A stretch of DNA of 64,000 nucleotides from Streptacidiphilus sp041262525 (GCF_041262525.1 NZ_JBGCCK010000004.1:304296-368295); one strand, 5' to 3'; counted from the first letter of the stretch, positions 50,843 through 62,069 are shown. The notes: generated by a model from the sequence alone, not told the origin. Translations and numbers: made by a program.

Positions 50843-52372
50843 CTAGCCGAAGAGGGAGCCGGAGGCGAGTTGGAGGACGACTTGGGGGGCGATCGACAGG
50901 GCCACGCCGAGGACGGTCGCGAGGGCGACCGCGACGGTGAGCGCGGTGGGGAGCGGGCGGCTCGAGGCCGGGGCCTCCGACGGCGCGGCGGGCTGGAAGA
51001 GCTTCGCCGTCCAGGTCAGGTAGTAGTACAGGGCAACGACGACGTTCACCGCCATGATGACGGCCAGCCAGCCCAGGCCCGCGTCCACCGCCGCGCGGAA
51101 GACCACGACCTTGCCGAACAGCCCCACCACTCCCGGCGGCAGGCCGGCCAGGTTGAGCAGGAAGAAGGCCATCGCCAGCGCCACCGCGGGCCGCCGGGCG
51201 AAGAGGCCCTGGTAGGCGTCGAGGCGGGTGCCGCCCAGCATCACCACGGCGAAGGCGCCGAGGTTGACCAGGCCGTAGATGAGCCCGAAGGCCACCGTCG
51301 AGCCGATCGCGCCCGCTCCGGCGCCGCGGTCGAAGCCCGCCGCCGCGATCGGGACGAGCAGATAGCCCGCCTGGGCGACGGAGGACCAGGCCAGCAGCCT
51401 CACCGCGCTCTGCGGGGCGTCGGCGCGCTGGCGCAGCGCGCCGACATTGCCGATCGTCATGGTCAGCGCCGCGAGTACGGCAAGCGCGGTACCCCAGTCT
51501 CGCCCGTACGAGTGAAAACCGAGCACGGCGATTGCGGCGAGGCCGGCCAGTCCGGCAGCCTTTCCGACCACGGAGAGATACGCGGCGACGGGGACGGGGG
51601 CGCCGGCGTACGTGTCGGGCACCCAGAAGTGGAAGGGCGCCGCCGCCGTCTTGAAGGCGAAGCCGACCAGCGTGAGCACGGTGCCGACGGCGGCCAGCGT
51701 CTGCAGCTGGGGCTGGACGTGGGGCAGCGCGACGGCGATCCGGTCAAGGTAGAGGCTGCCGGTGGCGGCGTAGACGAAACTGACGCCCAGCAGGGTGACC
51801 GCCGTGGCCGTCACCGACGACAGGAAGAACTTCAGCGCGGCCTCCCCGCCGCGTCCGTCGCGGCGCAGCGCGACGAGCGCGAACGCGGGCAGCGAGGTGA
51901 GTTCGAGCGCGACGACGAGCGAAGCCAGGTCACGGCAGGCGGGCAGCAGTGCCGCGCCGCAGGCCGAGGCGAGCAGCAGGAACCAGAACTCCCCGGCGGG
52001 CAGGCGGTCCTCGTCGACGGAGAAGAGCGAGAGCAGCGCGACGAGCAGCCCTCCGGCCAGCACCAGCAGTTGGAAGGCCAGCGCGAAGTGGTCGGCGACG
52101 TACGAGCACGAGCCCAACGCGTCACCCACCGCGCCCGTCTTCGTGCAGAAGGTCGAGCGGTGGCCGTCGCGCAGCGGCAGCAACAGCGCGAGCGCGGCGA
52201 CGAAGCCGGCCACGGAGAGCCAGCCGAGCACCGCCTTCCTGGCCGGCGGCAGGAAGAGGTCGGCGACGAGGACGACGAGTGCCAGTGCGGCGAGCACCAG
52301 CGGCGGTGCGACGGCGAGCCAGTCGATCGACTGGATCAGCGAACCGGGGGCGGGGACGGCGATGTTCAGCAT
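50843..52372 (-). CDS. nuoN: Complex I-like antiporter subunit N
   Basis: A 509-residue, 14-helix proton-pumping subunit of the NADH-quinone oxidoreductase membrane arm. LELTSLPAFALVAL holds the conserved helix 5 glutamate, and GFAFKTAAAPFHFWVPDTYA holds the key lysine. It is the last gene of the ten-gene cluster and starts three bases after nuoM. The protein ends VLQLASGSLFG. Confidence 0.93.
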   Translation of the reverse strand: MLNIAVPAPGSLIQSIDWLAVAPPLVLAALALVVLVADLFLPPARKAVLGWLSVAGFVAALALLLPLRDGHRSTFCTKTGAVGDALGSCSYVADHFALAFQLLVLAGGLLVALLSLFSVDEDRLPAGEFWFLLLASACGAALLPACRDLASLVVALELTSLPAFALVALRRDGRGGEAALKFFLSSVTATAVTLLGVSFVYAATGSLYLDRIAVALPHVQPQLQTLAAVGTVLTLVGFAFKTAAAPFHFWVPDTYAGAPVPVAAYLSVVGKAAGLAGLAAIAVLGFHSYGRDWGTALAVLAALTMTIGNVGALRQRADAPQSAVRLLAWSSVAQAGYLLVPIAAAGFDRGAGAGAIGSTVAFGLIYGLVNLGAFAVVMLGGTRLDAYQGLFARRPAVALAMAFFLLNLAGLPPGVVGLFGKVVVFRAAVDAGLGWLAVIMAVNVVVALYYYLTWTAKLFQPAAPSEAPASSRPLPTALTVAVALATVLGVALSIAPQVVLQLASGSLFG

Positions 52373-52375
52373 GGC

Positions 52376-53926
<1,551 letters not shown>

Positions 53927-53960
53927 CGGGTGGTCGCCTCCGAGGCGGCGGGCGTGGGGG

Positions 53961-55889
53961 TCACTGCGCCACCGCCACGAGGACGGCGAGGACGACGACG
54001 CCGGCGAACAGCGCGTTCAGGTAGCCCTGGGCGTTGCCGTTCTGGGCGCGTCGCACGGCGCGACCGAGCAGGCCGGGGCTGCCGGCGGCGCCCTTGACGT
54101 AGGTCTCGACGACCTCGCGGTCGAGGAAGGCGACCAGCTGCGCGGCGGCGAGCACGGGACGGACGAAGACGCGGTCGTAGAGCTTGTCAACGCCGAAGCC
54201 GTCGCGGGCGGCCCCGAAGAGCGGGCCGAGCAGCACCCGGCCCGGATCGGCGACGACGCCCTCGGTCGCAGTCGCGGTCGCGCGGCGCCAGGCTGCGTAG
54301 GCGAGGCCGAAGCCGAGCAACGCCACGCAGGTACCCAGGACGGCGGTGAGCAGCGAGGGGGTGAGCGAGACGCCGTCCAGCCAGGCCGGCAGCCAGTTGG
54401 GCCGGAGCCCGGCCAGGCCGAGCGCGAGGGTCGGCACGGCGAGCACCCACAGCGTCCACCGCATGGCCGCCGGTTCGGCGGACGGCGCATCCGGCGACGG
54501 CGCTGCCTGCTCGGCCTGCGCACCGCGCGGGTGGAAGGCGAGTAGCCACAGCCGTGCGGCGTAGGCGGCCGTCAGCAGCGCGGTGACCAGGCCGCCCACG
54601 AGGACGGTCCAGCCGAGCGCGCTCGGGACGTTGCCCGCCGGGCCGAGGCCGCCGGTCAGGGCCTCGCCCGTCGCGGCGTGCTCGGCGGCGGTGAGGACCG
54701 ACTCCTTGCTGAAGAAGCCGGAGAAGGGCGGCAGCCCGACGAGCGCCAGCAGGCCGATGCCCATCGTCGCGTAGGCGTCCGGGACGCGGCGGCGCAGGCC
54801 GTCCATCCCGGACATGGCGGTGAGGGAGTTGGTGTGGGCGGCGTGGATGACCACGCCCGCGGCGAGGAAGAGCAGCGCCTTGAACGCGCCGTGCGTCACC
54901 AGCTGGAAGAGCGCGGCATCGCGGTCGCCGACGGCGAGCGCGCCCGCCATGTAGCCGAGCTGACCGATCGTCGAGTAGGCCAGCACCCGCTTCATGTCGT
55001 CCTGCGCCAGCGCACAGAGCCCCGAGCCGATCATGGTGATCACGGCCATCACGCCGAGGACCACGAGCGAGACCGTGGAGAGCAGGAAGACCGGCAGCAG
55101 CCGGGCGACCAGATAGATGCCGGCGGCCACCATCGTCGCCGCGTGGATCAGCGCCGAGACGGGGGTCGGACCGGCCATCGCGTCCGGGAGCCAGGTGTGC
55201 AGCGGGAACTGCGCGGACTTGCCGGCCACGCCGCAGAGCAGCAGCAGCGCGGCGAGCGTGGCGTGGTGCAGGTGGCCGGAGGCCGCCGCGCCGAGGACGC
55301 CGTTGATCCGGAAGGTCCCGGCGTCGGCGGCGAGGACGAAGATGCCGAAGAGGAAGGGGACGTCGCCGAGCTTGGTGACCAGGAACGCCTTGATCGAGGC
55401 GGACCGGGCGTCGGCCCGCTCCCAGTGGTGGCCGACCAGGAAGTACGAGCAGATGCCCATCACTTCCCAGCCGACCAGCAGCACGATCAGGTCGCCGGAG
55501 TAGACGACCAGCAGCATCGCCGCCGTGAAGAGCGAGACCAGCGCGGCATAGGAGGGGTAGCGCGGGTCCTCGCGCAGGTACGCGGTCGAGTAGATCTGCA
55601 CGCAGGACGCGACGACGGTGACGAGCACGCCGAGGAGGACGGCGATGCCGTCCAGGTGCAGCGAGAGTGCGATCGGCAGGCCGCCGGTCGGGGTGAGCTG
55701 AGTGGCGGCGTCGAGCTGGCGACCGGTGCCGAGGTCGGCGGCGAGCACCGCCGCGAGGACGGCGGCGGTCAGCGTCGGCAGCACCGCCAGCGGACGCACC
55801 AGGCCGGGCGCGCGGCGACCGGCCGCGAGTCCGGCGAGCGCGCCGAGGAACGGCAGCAGCGAAACGAGGATCGCGAGGGTGAGGGTCAT
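53961..55889 (-). CDS. nuoL: Complex I-like antiporter subunit L
   Basis: A 642-residue distal pump subunit. VGWEVMGICSYFLVGHHWER holds the conserved glutamate, and GKSAQFPLHTWLPDAMAGPT is diagnostic of NuoL. The C-terminal extension includes a long amphipathic helix and ends in a final membrane helix (GYLNALFAGVVVLAVLVAVA). The ATG overlaps the nuoK stop as ATGA, so I reject the longer upstream open frame. Confidence 0.94.
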   Translation of the reverse strand: MTLTLAILVSLLPFLGALAGLAAGRRAPGLVRPLAVLPTLTAAVLAAVLAADLGTGRQLDAATQLTPTGGLPIALSLHLDGIAVLLGVLVTVVASCVQIYSTAYLREDPRYPSYAALVSLFTAAMLLVVYSGDLIVLLVGWEVMGICSYFLVGHHWERADARSASIKAFLVTKLGDVPFLFGIFVLAADAGTFRINGVLGAAASGHLHHATLAALLLLCGVAGKSAQFPLHTWLPDAMAGPTPVSALIHAATMVAAGIYLVARLLPVFLLSTVSLVVLGVMAVITMIGSGLCALAQDDMKRVLAYSTIGQLGYMAGALAVGDRDAALFQLVTHGAFKALLFLAAGVVIHAAHTNSLTAMSGMDGLRRRVPDAYATMGIGLLALVGLPPFSGFFSKESVLTAAEHAATGEALTGGLGPAGNVPSALGWTVLVGGLVTALLTAAYAARLWLLAFHPRGAQAEQAAPSPDAPSAEPAAMRWTLWVLAVPTLALGLAGLRPNWLPAWLDGVSLTPSLLTAVLGTCVALLGFGLAYAAWRRATATATEGVVADPGRVLLGPLFGAARDGFGVDKLYDRVFVRPVLAAAQLVAFLDREVVETYVKGAAGSPGLLGRAVRRAQNGNAQGYLNALFAGVVVLAVLVAVAQ

Positions 55890-56251
55890 CCGACAGCGGC
55901 CTTCCCCTGGGGCTGCAGATCTCCCGCAGGCTGTTCCTGCTCGTCGCCGTCGGTGAGGCGGCCGACGCGGTCCACGTCGGCGGTGCCGCGGTTGCGGAAG
56001 ATCTGCAGCACGATGGCCAGGCCGAGACCGATCTCGGCGGCGGCCACGGTGATGGTGAACAGCGTCAGCGCCTGGCCCGCGTGCAGGGTGTCGCGCAGCC
56101 AGACGTCGAAGGCGACGAGGTTGAGGTTGACGGCGTTGAGCATCAGCTCGACGGACATCAGCATCAGCACGGCGTTGCGCCGCGCGAGCACGCCGTAGAG
56201 CCCGACACAGAACAGCAGGGCCGCGAGGACGGCCGGATAGACGAGATGCAC
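55886..56251 (-). CDS. nuoK: Complex I-like subunit K
   Basis: The 121-residue, three-helix subunit has the conserved glutamate in MLMSVELMLNAVNLNLVAF and a second one in VAAAEIGLGLAIV, both in the proton path. The polar tail of about 30 residues is longer than usual. The start is GTG five bases after the nuoJ stop. Confidence 0.92.
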   Translation of the reverse strand: MHLVYPAVLAALLFCVGLYGVLARRNAVLMLMSVELMLNAVNLNLVAFDVWLRDTLHAGQALTLFTITVAAAEIGLGLAIVLQIFRNRGTADVDRVGRLTDGDEQEQPAGDLQPQGKAAVG

Positions 56252-56256
56252 CGTGC

Positions 56257-56814
56257 TCAGCGCTCCTCTCGGTGGCGGCGGGAGAGCACGATGGCCCCGA
56301 CGAGGGCGGCCAGCAGCAGGACGGAGAGCGCTTCGAAGGGCAGCACCCAGTAGCGGAACAGCGTGACGCCGTTGGCCTGGGTGCTGCCGGCCACGGTGCC
56401 GAGGTCGATCCAGGTGGCGCGGAAGGCGTCGACGACGAGGGCGACCAGGATCGCGGCGGCAACGAGGGCGACCCCGAGAGCGACCCAGCGGTTGCCGGAG
56501 TCGGCGTCGGGCGAGACGCCGATGGGCGCTCGGGTCAGCATCAGCCCGAACAGGACGAGAACGACCACGGCCCCTACGTAGATCAGCACCTGGACCCAGG
56601 CGATGAACTCCGCCGTCAGCAGCAGGTACTCGATCGCGAGGCCGCCCAGCGCGACGACCAGCCAGAGCGCGGCGTGGACGAGCTGCTTGGTGGTGACGGT
56701 CAGCAGCGCCGCGCCGACGACACCGAGGCCGACGAGGACGAAGACGATCTCGACGCCGGTCGGCGAGAGGAAGGAATGCGCGGCGGAGAGAGAGCCCGAG
56801 GTGGTCAGGTTCAC
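56257..56814 (-). CDS. nuoJ: Complex I-like subunit J
   Basis: A 185-residue membrane subunit with five helices. The helix 3 region EYLLLTAEFIAWVQVLIYVG AVVVL-type signature of NuoJ/ND6 is clear. The start is a GTG overlapping the nuoI stop by four bases. It lies where quinone chemistry is coupled to the pumps. Confidence 0.92.
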   Translation of the reverse strand: MNLTTSGSLSAAHSFLSPTGVEIVFVLVGLGVVGAALLTVTTKQLVHAALWLVVALGGLAIEYLLLTAEFIAWVQVLIYVGAVVVLVLFGLMLTRAPIGVSPDADSGNRWVALGVALVAAAILVALVVDAFRATWIDLGTVAGSTQANGVTLFRYWVLPFEALSVLLLAALVGAIVLSRRHREER

Positions 56815-57389
56815 GCGCCGTCCTCCTCTTCCTTGGCGGCTGCGGCTGTGGCGGCTGCAGCGGTAGCCGCGGCGAGCGCCTTGTCGACGGACTTGCGGGC
56901 GGCCGCGATCTCCTTCGGCTCCTCGGCGGCCGGGTCGAGCGCGGGCGGCGCGGGCACGGTCCACATCCACTCGCGCAGGCGGTCGCGCTCGTGGGTGAGG
57001 TCGAGGATGTCCTCCTCCGCGTACTCGAACTCCGGCGACCAGAAGAGCGCGTCGAAGGGGCAGACCTCGATGCAGATGCCGCAGTACATGCAGAGCGAGA
57101 AGTCGATCGCGAACCGGTCCAGCACGTTGCGGGTGCGGGCGCGGGCGTTCGGCTCGGCGGCGGGCAGCGTCTCCTTGTGGGAGTCGATGTAGATGCACCA
57201 GTCCGGGCACTCGCGGGCGCAGAGCATGCAGACGGTGCAGTTCTCCTCCAGCAGCGCGATGACGCCGCGCGAGCGCGGCGGCAGTTCGGGCTGCACGTCG
57301 GGGTACTGCGCGGTGACGGTCTTCTTCGTCATCGTGCGCAGGGTGACGGCGAGGCCCTTGGCCAGACCACGGCCGGGGATGGGCGCCAC
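56811..57389 (-). CDS. nuoI: Complex I-like subunit I, 2x[4Fe-4S] ferredoxin-type
   Basis: The 192-residue protein carries two ferredoxin motifs, CTVCMLCARECPDW and CMYCGICIEVCPFDAL, which bind clusters N6a and N6b. An Ala-rich charged tail (ALAAATAAAATAAAAKEEED) is unusual. The GTG start shares one base with the nuoH stop. With NuoB it carries electrons toward quinone. Confidence 0.94.
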   Translation of the reverse strand: MAPIPGRGLAKGLAVTLRTMTKKTVTAQYPDVQPELPPRSRGVIALLEENCTVCMLCARECPDWCIYIDSHKETLPAAEPNARARTRNVLDRFAIDFSLCMYCGICIEVCPFDALFWSPEFEYAEEDILDLTHERDRLREWMWTVPAPPALDPAAEEPKEIAAARKSVDKALAAATAAAATAAAAKEEEDGA

Positions 57390-58348
57390 TAGGAGATCAC
57401 CACCTTGACGATGCCGGTGAGGGCGAGCTGGGCGAGCGAGAGCGGGATGAGCACGGTCCAGGCGAAGCGCATCAGCTGGTCCTCGCGCAGGCGCGGATAG
57501 GTGACCCGCAGCCAGATGACGACGAACGCGAGGGCGAAGGTCTTCAGCAGCATCCACAGCCAGCCGAGGCTGTGCGCCATCGGTCCGTGCCACCCGCCGA
57601 GGAAGAGCACGGAGGTCAGCGCGCAGATGACGAGGATGCCGGCGTACTCGGAGAGCAGGAAGAGCGCGAAGCGCAGGCCGGTGTACTCGGTGTAGGCACC
57701 GAAGATGATCTCGGAGTCGGCCACGGGCATGTCGAACGGCGGCCGCTGGAGCTCCGCGAGCCCGGAGGTGAAGAAGACGAACCCGCCGACGAGCTGCCAC
57801 GGCACCCACCACCAGTGGAACGCGCCGAGGATCCCGGTGAGGGACACCGTCCCGGCCGCCATCGCGACGGACGCGGCGGCGAGCAGCATCGGCAGCTCGT
57901 AGGCCATCAGCTGGGCGGCGGTGCGGATGCCGCCGAGGAGGGAGAACTTGTTCGCCGACGCCCACCCCGCCATCAGCGAGCCGAGCACGCCGATGCCCAT
58001 CACGGCGAGCACGAAGAACAGCCCGGCGTCGATGGCCTGCCCGACGAGATCACCCGGTCCGAGCGGGATCGCGAGCAGCGCGAGCAGGTACGGAAGGAGC
58101 GCGACGGCGGGCGCGAGCTGGAAGATCCTCCGGTCGGCACCGGCGGGGACGATGTCCTCCTTCTGCGCGAACTTGACGCCGTCGGCGACGAGCTGCGCCC
58201 AACCGTGGAACCCACCGGCGTACATGGGGCCGAGCCGGCCCTGCATGTGGGCCATGGCCTTGTGCTCGGTCTGCCCGATGACGAGCGGCACCGTCAGAAA
58301 GACAGCCAGCACGGCGAGGCAGCGCAGGAGCGCTTCCAGCGTGGTCAT
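57389..58348 (-). CDS. nuoH: Complex I-like subunit H
   Basis: A 319-residue, eight-helix subunit that forms part of the quinone chamber. GRLGPMYAGGFHGWAQLVAD and the loop PPFDMPVADSEIIFGAYTEY are diagnostic. The ATG overlaps the nuoC stop as ATGA. The nuoD subunit that normally completes the quinone site is not encoded here. Confidence 0.94.
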   Translation of the reverse strand: MTTLEALLRCLAVLAVFLTVPLVIGQTEHKAMAHMQGRLGPMYAGGFHGWAQLVADGVKFAQKEDIVPAGADRRIFQLAPAVALLPYLLALLAIPLGPGDLVGQAIDAGLFFVLAVMGIGVLGSLMAGWASANKFSLLGGIRTAAQLMAYELPMLLAAASVAMAAGTVSLTGILGAFHWWWVPWQLVGGFVFFTSGLAELQRPPFDMPVADSEIIFGAYTEYTGLRFALFLLSEYAGILVICALTSVLFLGGWHGPMAHSLGWLWMLLKTFALAFVVIWLRVTYPRLREDQLMRFAWTVLIPLSLAQLALTGIVKVVIS

Positions 58349-59682
58349 GGTCGGCCCTCCTCAGGATTGGCGGTCGGCTCGTCGGTCCCGGTGCCGTCCT
58401 GCGTGGGTGCCTGCGCCGGGCCGACGGGGGATGACGGCGAAGACGCGTCGCTCGCGCCAGAGCTCTCGACCTCCGGCGCGGGCTCCACAGCCTGCTCCGG
58501 GGACGGAGCCGCAGGCGCAGCGGCCGCAGGCGCAAGCTCGGGGGACGGAGCCGCAGGCGCAGCGCCGCCACCCGACGCCTCCGGCGCGGGCTCGGTGGCG
58601 GGGGGCTTCGCTGACGCGTTCCCCTCCGGAGCCGCCTCCGGCAGGCCGACCGGCGACGGAGACGCAGGTGCAGCAGGCGCAGCGCCGCCACCCGACGCCT
58701 CCGGCGCGGGCTCGGCGACGGGGGGCTTCGCTGACGCGTTCCCCGCCGGAGCCGCCTCCGGCGGGCTGGCCGGGGACGGGGCCGCAGGGGCCTCAGGCGC
58801 AGCGGCAGGAGCGCCCTCACCCGACGCCTCCGGCGCGGGCTCGGCGGCGGGGGCTGCTGGTGCAGCCGGCTCAGGGGGTTGGCTGACGCTGCCCTCGGAC
58901 ACCGAGCGGGCGCGGCGGGGGTGAGGGGCAGGGGAGTCGGGGGACTGCCAGGGGGCGTCCGGGGTCGCGGGGGCGGCCGCCGGGGGCTCGGGCTGGCTGG
59001 TGCTGCCGGAGGAGACGGAGCGGGTGCGGCGGGGGCGGTCGGCGGCGGGGCCGCCGGCGGCTGCCGCGCGGGCGCCGCGCGCGGGGCGTTCCGCGGCGGG
59101 CGGGAGGGTGCCCGCGAGGGGGCCCCACTCGTTCGGGTCCGGGACGCCCGGCGGGAGCATGCGGCGACGTGCGCCCTCCGCCGGGGCGTGGTCGCTCTCC
59201 CCCGGCTCCTTCGCACCAGGCCAGGCCTTCGCCACGCGCGCGGCCAGGACGAAGTCCTTGCGCAGCGGGTGCCCCTCGAAACCGTCCGGCAGCAACAGGG
59301 TCACCAGGTGCGGGTGGCCCTCGAAGCCGATGCCGAACATCTCGTGCGTCTCACGCTCGTGCCACGCCGCGCCCGCGTAGACGCCGATGGCGGTCGGCAG
59401 CGTCGCCGCCTCGCGCGGGACGCGCGTGCGCAGCAGCAGCCGCGCGGTCGAACCCTCGCCGACTCGCGCCAGGTGGGTGCAGACGGAGAAGCCCTCCCCC
59501 AGCTCGTCGACGGCCGAGAGCCAGTCGAAGTACCGCAGTCCCAGCCCGTCCCTGCACGCTGTCAGCGCCTCGATCCAGTGCTCCGCGGGCACGTCGACCG
59601 TCAGCAGCTCGTACGACTCCGCCGCCGTGGCCCACGGCCCGACTGCGGCAGCGATCTCCTCGACGGAGAGGTCCAAGCTCAC
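58345..59682 (-). CDS. nuoC: Complex I-like subunit C with a long Ala/Pro-rich repeat tail
   Basis: The 445-residue protein has the NuoC (30-kDa) domain in residues 1-165: WLSAVDELGEGFSVCTHLAR, then HERETHEMFGIGFEGHPHLV and GFEGHPLRKDF. The rest, about 265 residues, is low-complexity Ala/Pro/Glu/Ser with a 40-residue unit (EPAPEASGGGAAPAAP, NASAKPPATEPAPEAS) repeated. The DNA repeats at exactly 120 bp (58561-58680 and 58681-58800). Ordinary NuoC ends soon after the domain. The GTG start overlaps nuoB. Confidence 0.88.
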   Translation of the reverse strand: MSLDLSVEEIAAAVGPWATAAESYELLTVDVPAEHWIEALTACRDGLGLRYFDWLSAVDELGEGFSVCTHLARVGEGSTARLLLRTRVPREAATLPTAIGVYAGAAWHERETHEMFGIGFEGHPHLVTLLLPDGFEGHPLRKDFVLAARVAKAWPGAKEPGESDHAPAEGARRRMLPPGVPDPNEWGPLAGTLPPAAERPARGARAAAAGGPAADRPRRTRSVSSGSTSQPEPPAAAPATPDAPWQSPDSPAPHPRRARSVSEGSVSQPPEPAAPAAPAAEPAPEASGEGAPAAAPEAPAAPSPASPPEAAPAGNASAKPPVAEPAPEASGGGAAPAAPASPSPVGLPEAAPEGNASAKPPATEPAPEASGGGAAPAAPSPELAPAAAAPAAPSPEQAVEPAPEVESSGASDASSPSSPVGPAQAPTQDGTGTDEPTANPEEGRP

Positions 59683-60302
59683 GCGGAACCACCCTCCGGC
59701 CCCTGCACCAGCGGACGCGACAGCACCGCGGCGGACGGCACCGAGGGAGCCGCCGGCACGGCGTACTGCTCGGCCAGCGACTCGCGCGCGATCTTCTCCT
59801 GGAGCTTCAGGATCCCCTGCAGCAGTGCCTCCGGGCGCGGCGGGCAGCCGGGCACGTAGACGTCGACCGGGATGATCTGGTCCACGCCCTTGGTCACCGA
59901 GTACGAGTCCCAGTACGGGCCGCCCGAGTTCGAGCAGGCGCCGAAGGAGATCACGTACTTCGGCTCCGGCATCTGCTCGTAGAGCCGCTTGATCGCCGGG
60001 GCCATCTTGTCCGTCACCGTGCCGGAGACGATCATCAGGTCCGCCTGGCGCGGGCCGGGCGCGAAGGGGATGACGCCGAGCCGGATGAAGTCGTGCTTGG
60101 CCATGGACGCCGCGATGAACTCGATCGCGCAGCAGGCCAGCCCGAAGTTGAAGACCCACAGGCTGTACCGGCGGCCCCAGTTCAGCACCACCTTGATCGG
60201 GTCCGGCGCCATCCGCGCCAGCGGACCGAGCCGTCGCGGCTCCAGCGCCGAGGCGGGTCCGCCCGGCCGGGAGGGATCCGGCGTGCCGAGGTTCACGACC
60301 AT
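59679..60302 (-). CDS. nuoB: Complex I-like subunit B, N2 cluster
   Basis: The 207-residue subunit carries the terminal [4Fe-4S] cluster N2. Its ligands are in FGLACCAIEF, SFGACSNSGG and VPGCPPRPEA. N2 passes electrons to quinone. I use the ATG at 60302, which overlaps nuoA by ten bases; a GTG two codons later (GTGA overlap) is an alternative. Confidence 0.93.
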   Translation of the reverse strand: MVVNLGTPDPSRPGGPASALEPRRLGPLARMAPDPIKVVLNWGRRYSLWVFNFGLACCAIEFIAASMAKHDFIRLGVIPFAPGPRQADLMIVSGTVTDKMAPAIKRLYEQMPEPKYVISFGACSNSGGPYWDSYSVTKGVDQIIPVDVYVPGCPPRPEALLQGILKLQEKIARESLAEQYAVPAAPSVPSAAVLSRPLVQGPEGGSA

Positions 60303-60694
60303 TCCAGGACGCCCTTCTTCCAGGCGTAGAGCAGACCGACCGCGAGGAAGCCGATGAAGACGAACATCTCCACCAGCGTCGTCGCACCGAAACCGGACTG
60401 GGCGTAGACCGTCGCCCAGGGGAAGAGGTAGATCGCGTCCACCGCGAAGATCACATACAGGAAGGCGTAGACGTAGTACCGGACCTGGGTCTGCGCCCAG
60501 CCCTCCCCCACCGGGTCCACGCCGCACTCGTACGCGAGCAGCTTCTCCGGGGTCGGCGCGTAGGGCCGCAGCAACTGGTTGGCGGCGAACGCGGTGCCGA
60601 CGAAGAGGACGCCGATCAGCGCCATCAGGCCGACGACGGAGTAGGCGTGGAAGTATCCCGTTCGGGATGCCGCCAATGCCTGCACGGCCTGCAT
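60293..60694 (-). CDS. nuoA: Complex I-like subunit A
   Basis: The first gene of the cluster encodes a 133-residue, three-helix subunit with the diagnostic LLAYECGVDPVGEGWAQTQV and FLYVIFAVDAIYLFPWA. The operon runs A, B, C, H, I, J, K, L, M, N with overlapping or nearly touching genes. Its promoter lies in the 208-base divergent region shared with the sensor kinase. Confidence 0.93.
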   Translation of the reverse strand: MQAVQALAASRTGYFHAYSVVGLMALIGVLFVGTAFAANQLLRPYAPTPEKLLAYECGVDPVGEGWAQTQVRYYVYAFLYVIFAVDAIYLFPWATVYAQSGFGATTLVEMFVFIGFLAVGLLYAWKKGVLEWS

Positions 60695-60825
60695 GCTCGG
60701 TCGCCTCCGGAGTGGGTGATCGGTAGTACTCAGCTAAGTCTTCTCTTTACGGCGCTTGAGTCTAGGTCCCAGCCGGTCCGAGCTGTGAACCCAGCCCACC
60801 CGATGGGACGCGTGTGGAGATCTCG

Positions 60826-60847
60826 GGGGTAGGGCTGGCCCTACCCC
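60826..60847. promoter_or_regulatory. Palindrome upstream of the sensor kinase
   Basis: GGGGTAGGG and CCCTACCCC flank CTGG, 56 bases before the kinase start and about 130 bases upstream of nuoA. A related GGAGGTGGGG/CCCCACCTCC palindrome lies before the paralogous sensor-domain gene. It may be an operator shared by both genes. Confidence 0.45.
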
Positions 60848-60902
60848 GGATCGGCTACCTTCCCCATGGCGCTGGGGGTGTCGGAACCGCCAGCCTGAGA
60901 TC

Positions 60903-62069
60903 ATGGATCTGATGAAGCCCGAGCCAGCGACCCGCCCACGCTTCGACGCCCGGATGTGGCGCGAGGTCGCGTACCTGCTCAGCGATTTCCCGATCGGTGT
61001 TCTCGGCTTCGCGCTGACTGTCACCCTGATCGCGGTCGGCATCGGCACGGTCTTCACGATCGTGGGGATCTGGATTCTGGCGGGCGCCCTCTTCGGACTG
61101 CGGGCCGCCTCGCGCATGGAGCGGGCGCGAGCCCGCGCGCTGCTGGGAGAGGCAGTCGCCGAGCCGCTCCCCGTGCAGGCGAAGCGGTCGGGCCCGCTGT
61201 ACCGGGCGCTGGCCGTACTCGGCGACGGCCTGGCCTGGCGTACCGCGCTCTACTTCGTCGTGATGCTGCCCTGGGGCATCCTCACCTTCGCACTCACCCT
61301 GGTCTCGCTGATCGTGATGTTCCCGCTGCTGCCGTGGATCACACGCGGACTGAGCTACGTGAACCGACTGCTGGTGGGCTCACTGCTCTCCCCCGGTTCG
61401 CTCGACGAGCGGGTCCGCGAGCTGGAGGACGACCGCGGCACGGTCGTCGACTCGGCCGCGGCCGACCTGCGCCGGATCGAGCGCGACCTGCACGACGGCG
61501 CGCAGGCGCGCCTGGTCGCCCTGGCGATGGACCTCGGCCTCGCCAAGGAGAAGCTGACGGAGGACCCGGAGGCGGCCGCCCGGATGGTCTCCGACGCGCA
61601 CGGCGAGGTGAAGCTCGCCCTGCAGGAGCTGCGCGACCTGGCCCGCGGCATCCACCCCGCCGTCCTCACCGACCGCGGCCTGGACGCGGCGCTCTCCTCC
61701 GTCGCCTCGCGCTGCCGGATCCCGGGCGGGGTCCGGCTCAGCGTCGAGCTCGACGAGCGGCCCGCTTCGGCGATCGAGGGCATCGCCTACTTCACCGTCA
61801 GCGAGCTGCTGACGAACGCCGCGAAGCACGCGCGGGCGCAGACGGCGCACGTCGAGGTCTGGCGCAGCGGCGAGCGGCTGATGCTGCAGGTCCGGGACGA
61901 CGGCGTCGGCGGAGCGGTGGAGCGCAGGGGCGGCGGCCTCGCCGGGCTGGCGGAGCGGATCCGCGCGGTGGACGGCGTCTTCGTGGTCGGCAGCCCGGTC
62001 GGCGGCCCGACCGTCGTGACGGCGGAGCTGCCCTGGCGCACCCGGAACGCGGCGACGTCGGCGTCCTGA
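60903..62069 (+). CDS. Sensor histidine kinase with an N-terminal putative sensor domain
   Basis: A 388-residue kinase. Residues 18-165 form the four-helix membrane sensor domain (PF13796-type) with the paired DFPIGVLGFALTVTLIAVGI and LPWGILTFALTLVSLIVMFP halves. A HisKA_3 H-box, RRIERDLHDGAQARLVALAM, is at about 198, followed by an HATPase with LLTNAAKHARAQ and DGVGGAVERRGGGLAGLAER. No response regulator lies next to it in the window. It diverges from the nuo cluster. Confidence 0.9.
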   Translation: MDLMKPEPATRPRFDARMWREVAYLLSDFPIGVLGFALTVTLIAVGIGTVFTIVGIWILAGALFGLRAASRMERARARALLGEAVAEPLPVQAKRSGPLYRALAVLGDGLAWRTALYFVVMLPWGILTFALTLVSLIVMFPLLPWITRGLSYVNRLLVGSLLSPGSLDERVRELEDDRGTVVDSAAADLRRIERDLHDGAQARLVALAMDLGLAKEKLTEDPEAAARMVSDAHGEVKLALQELRDLARGIHPAVLTDRGLDAALSSVASRCRIPGGVRLSVELDERPASAIEGIAYFTVSELLTNAAKHARAQTAHVEVWRSGERLMLQVRDDGVGGAVERRGGGLAGLAERIRAVDGVFVVGSPVGGPTVVTAELPWRTRNAATSAS

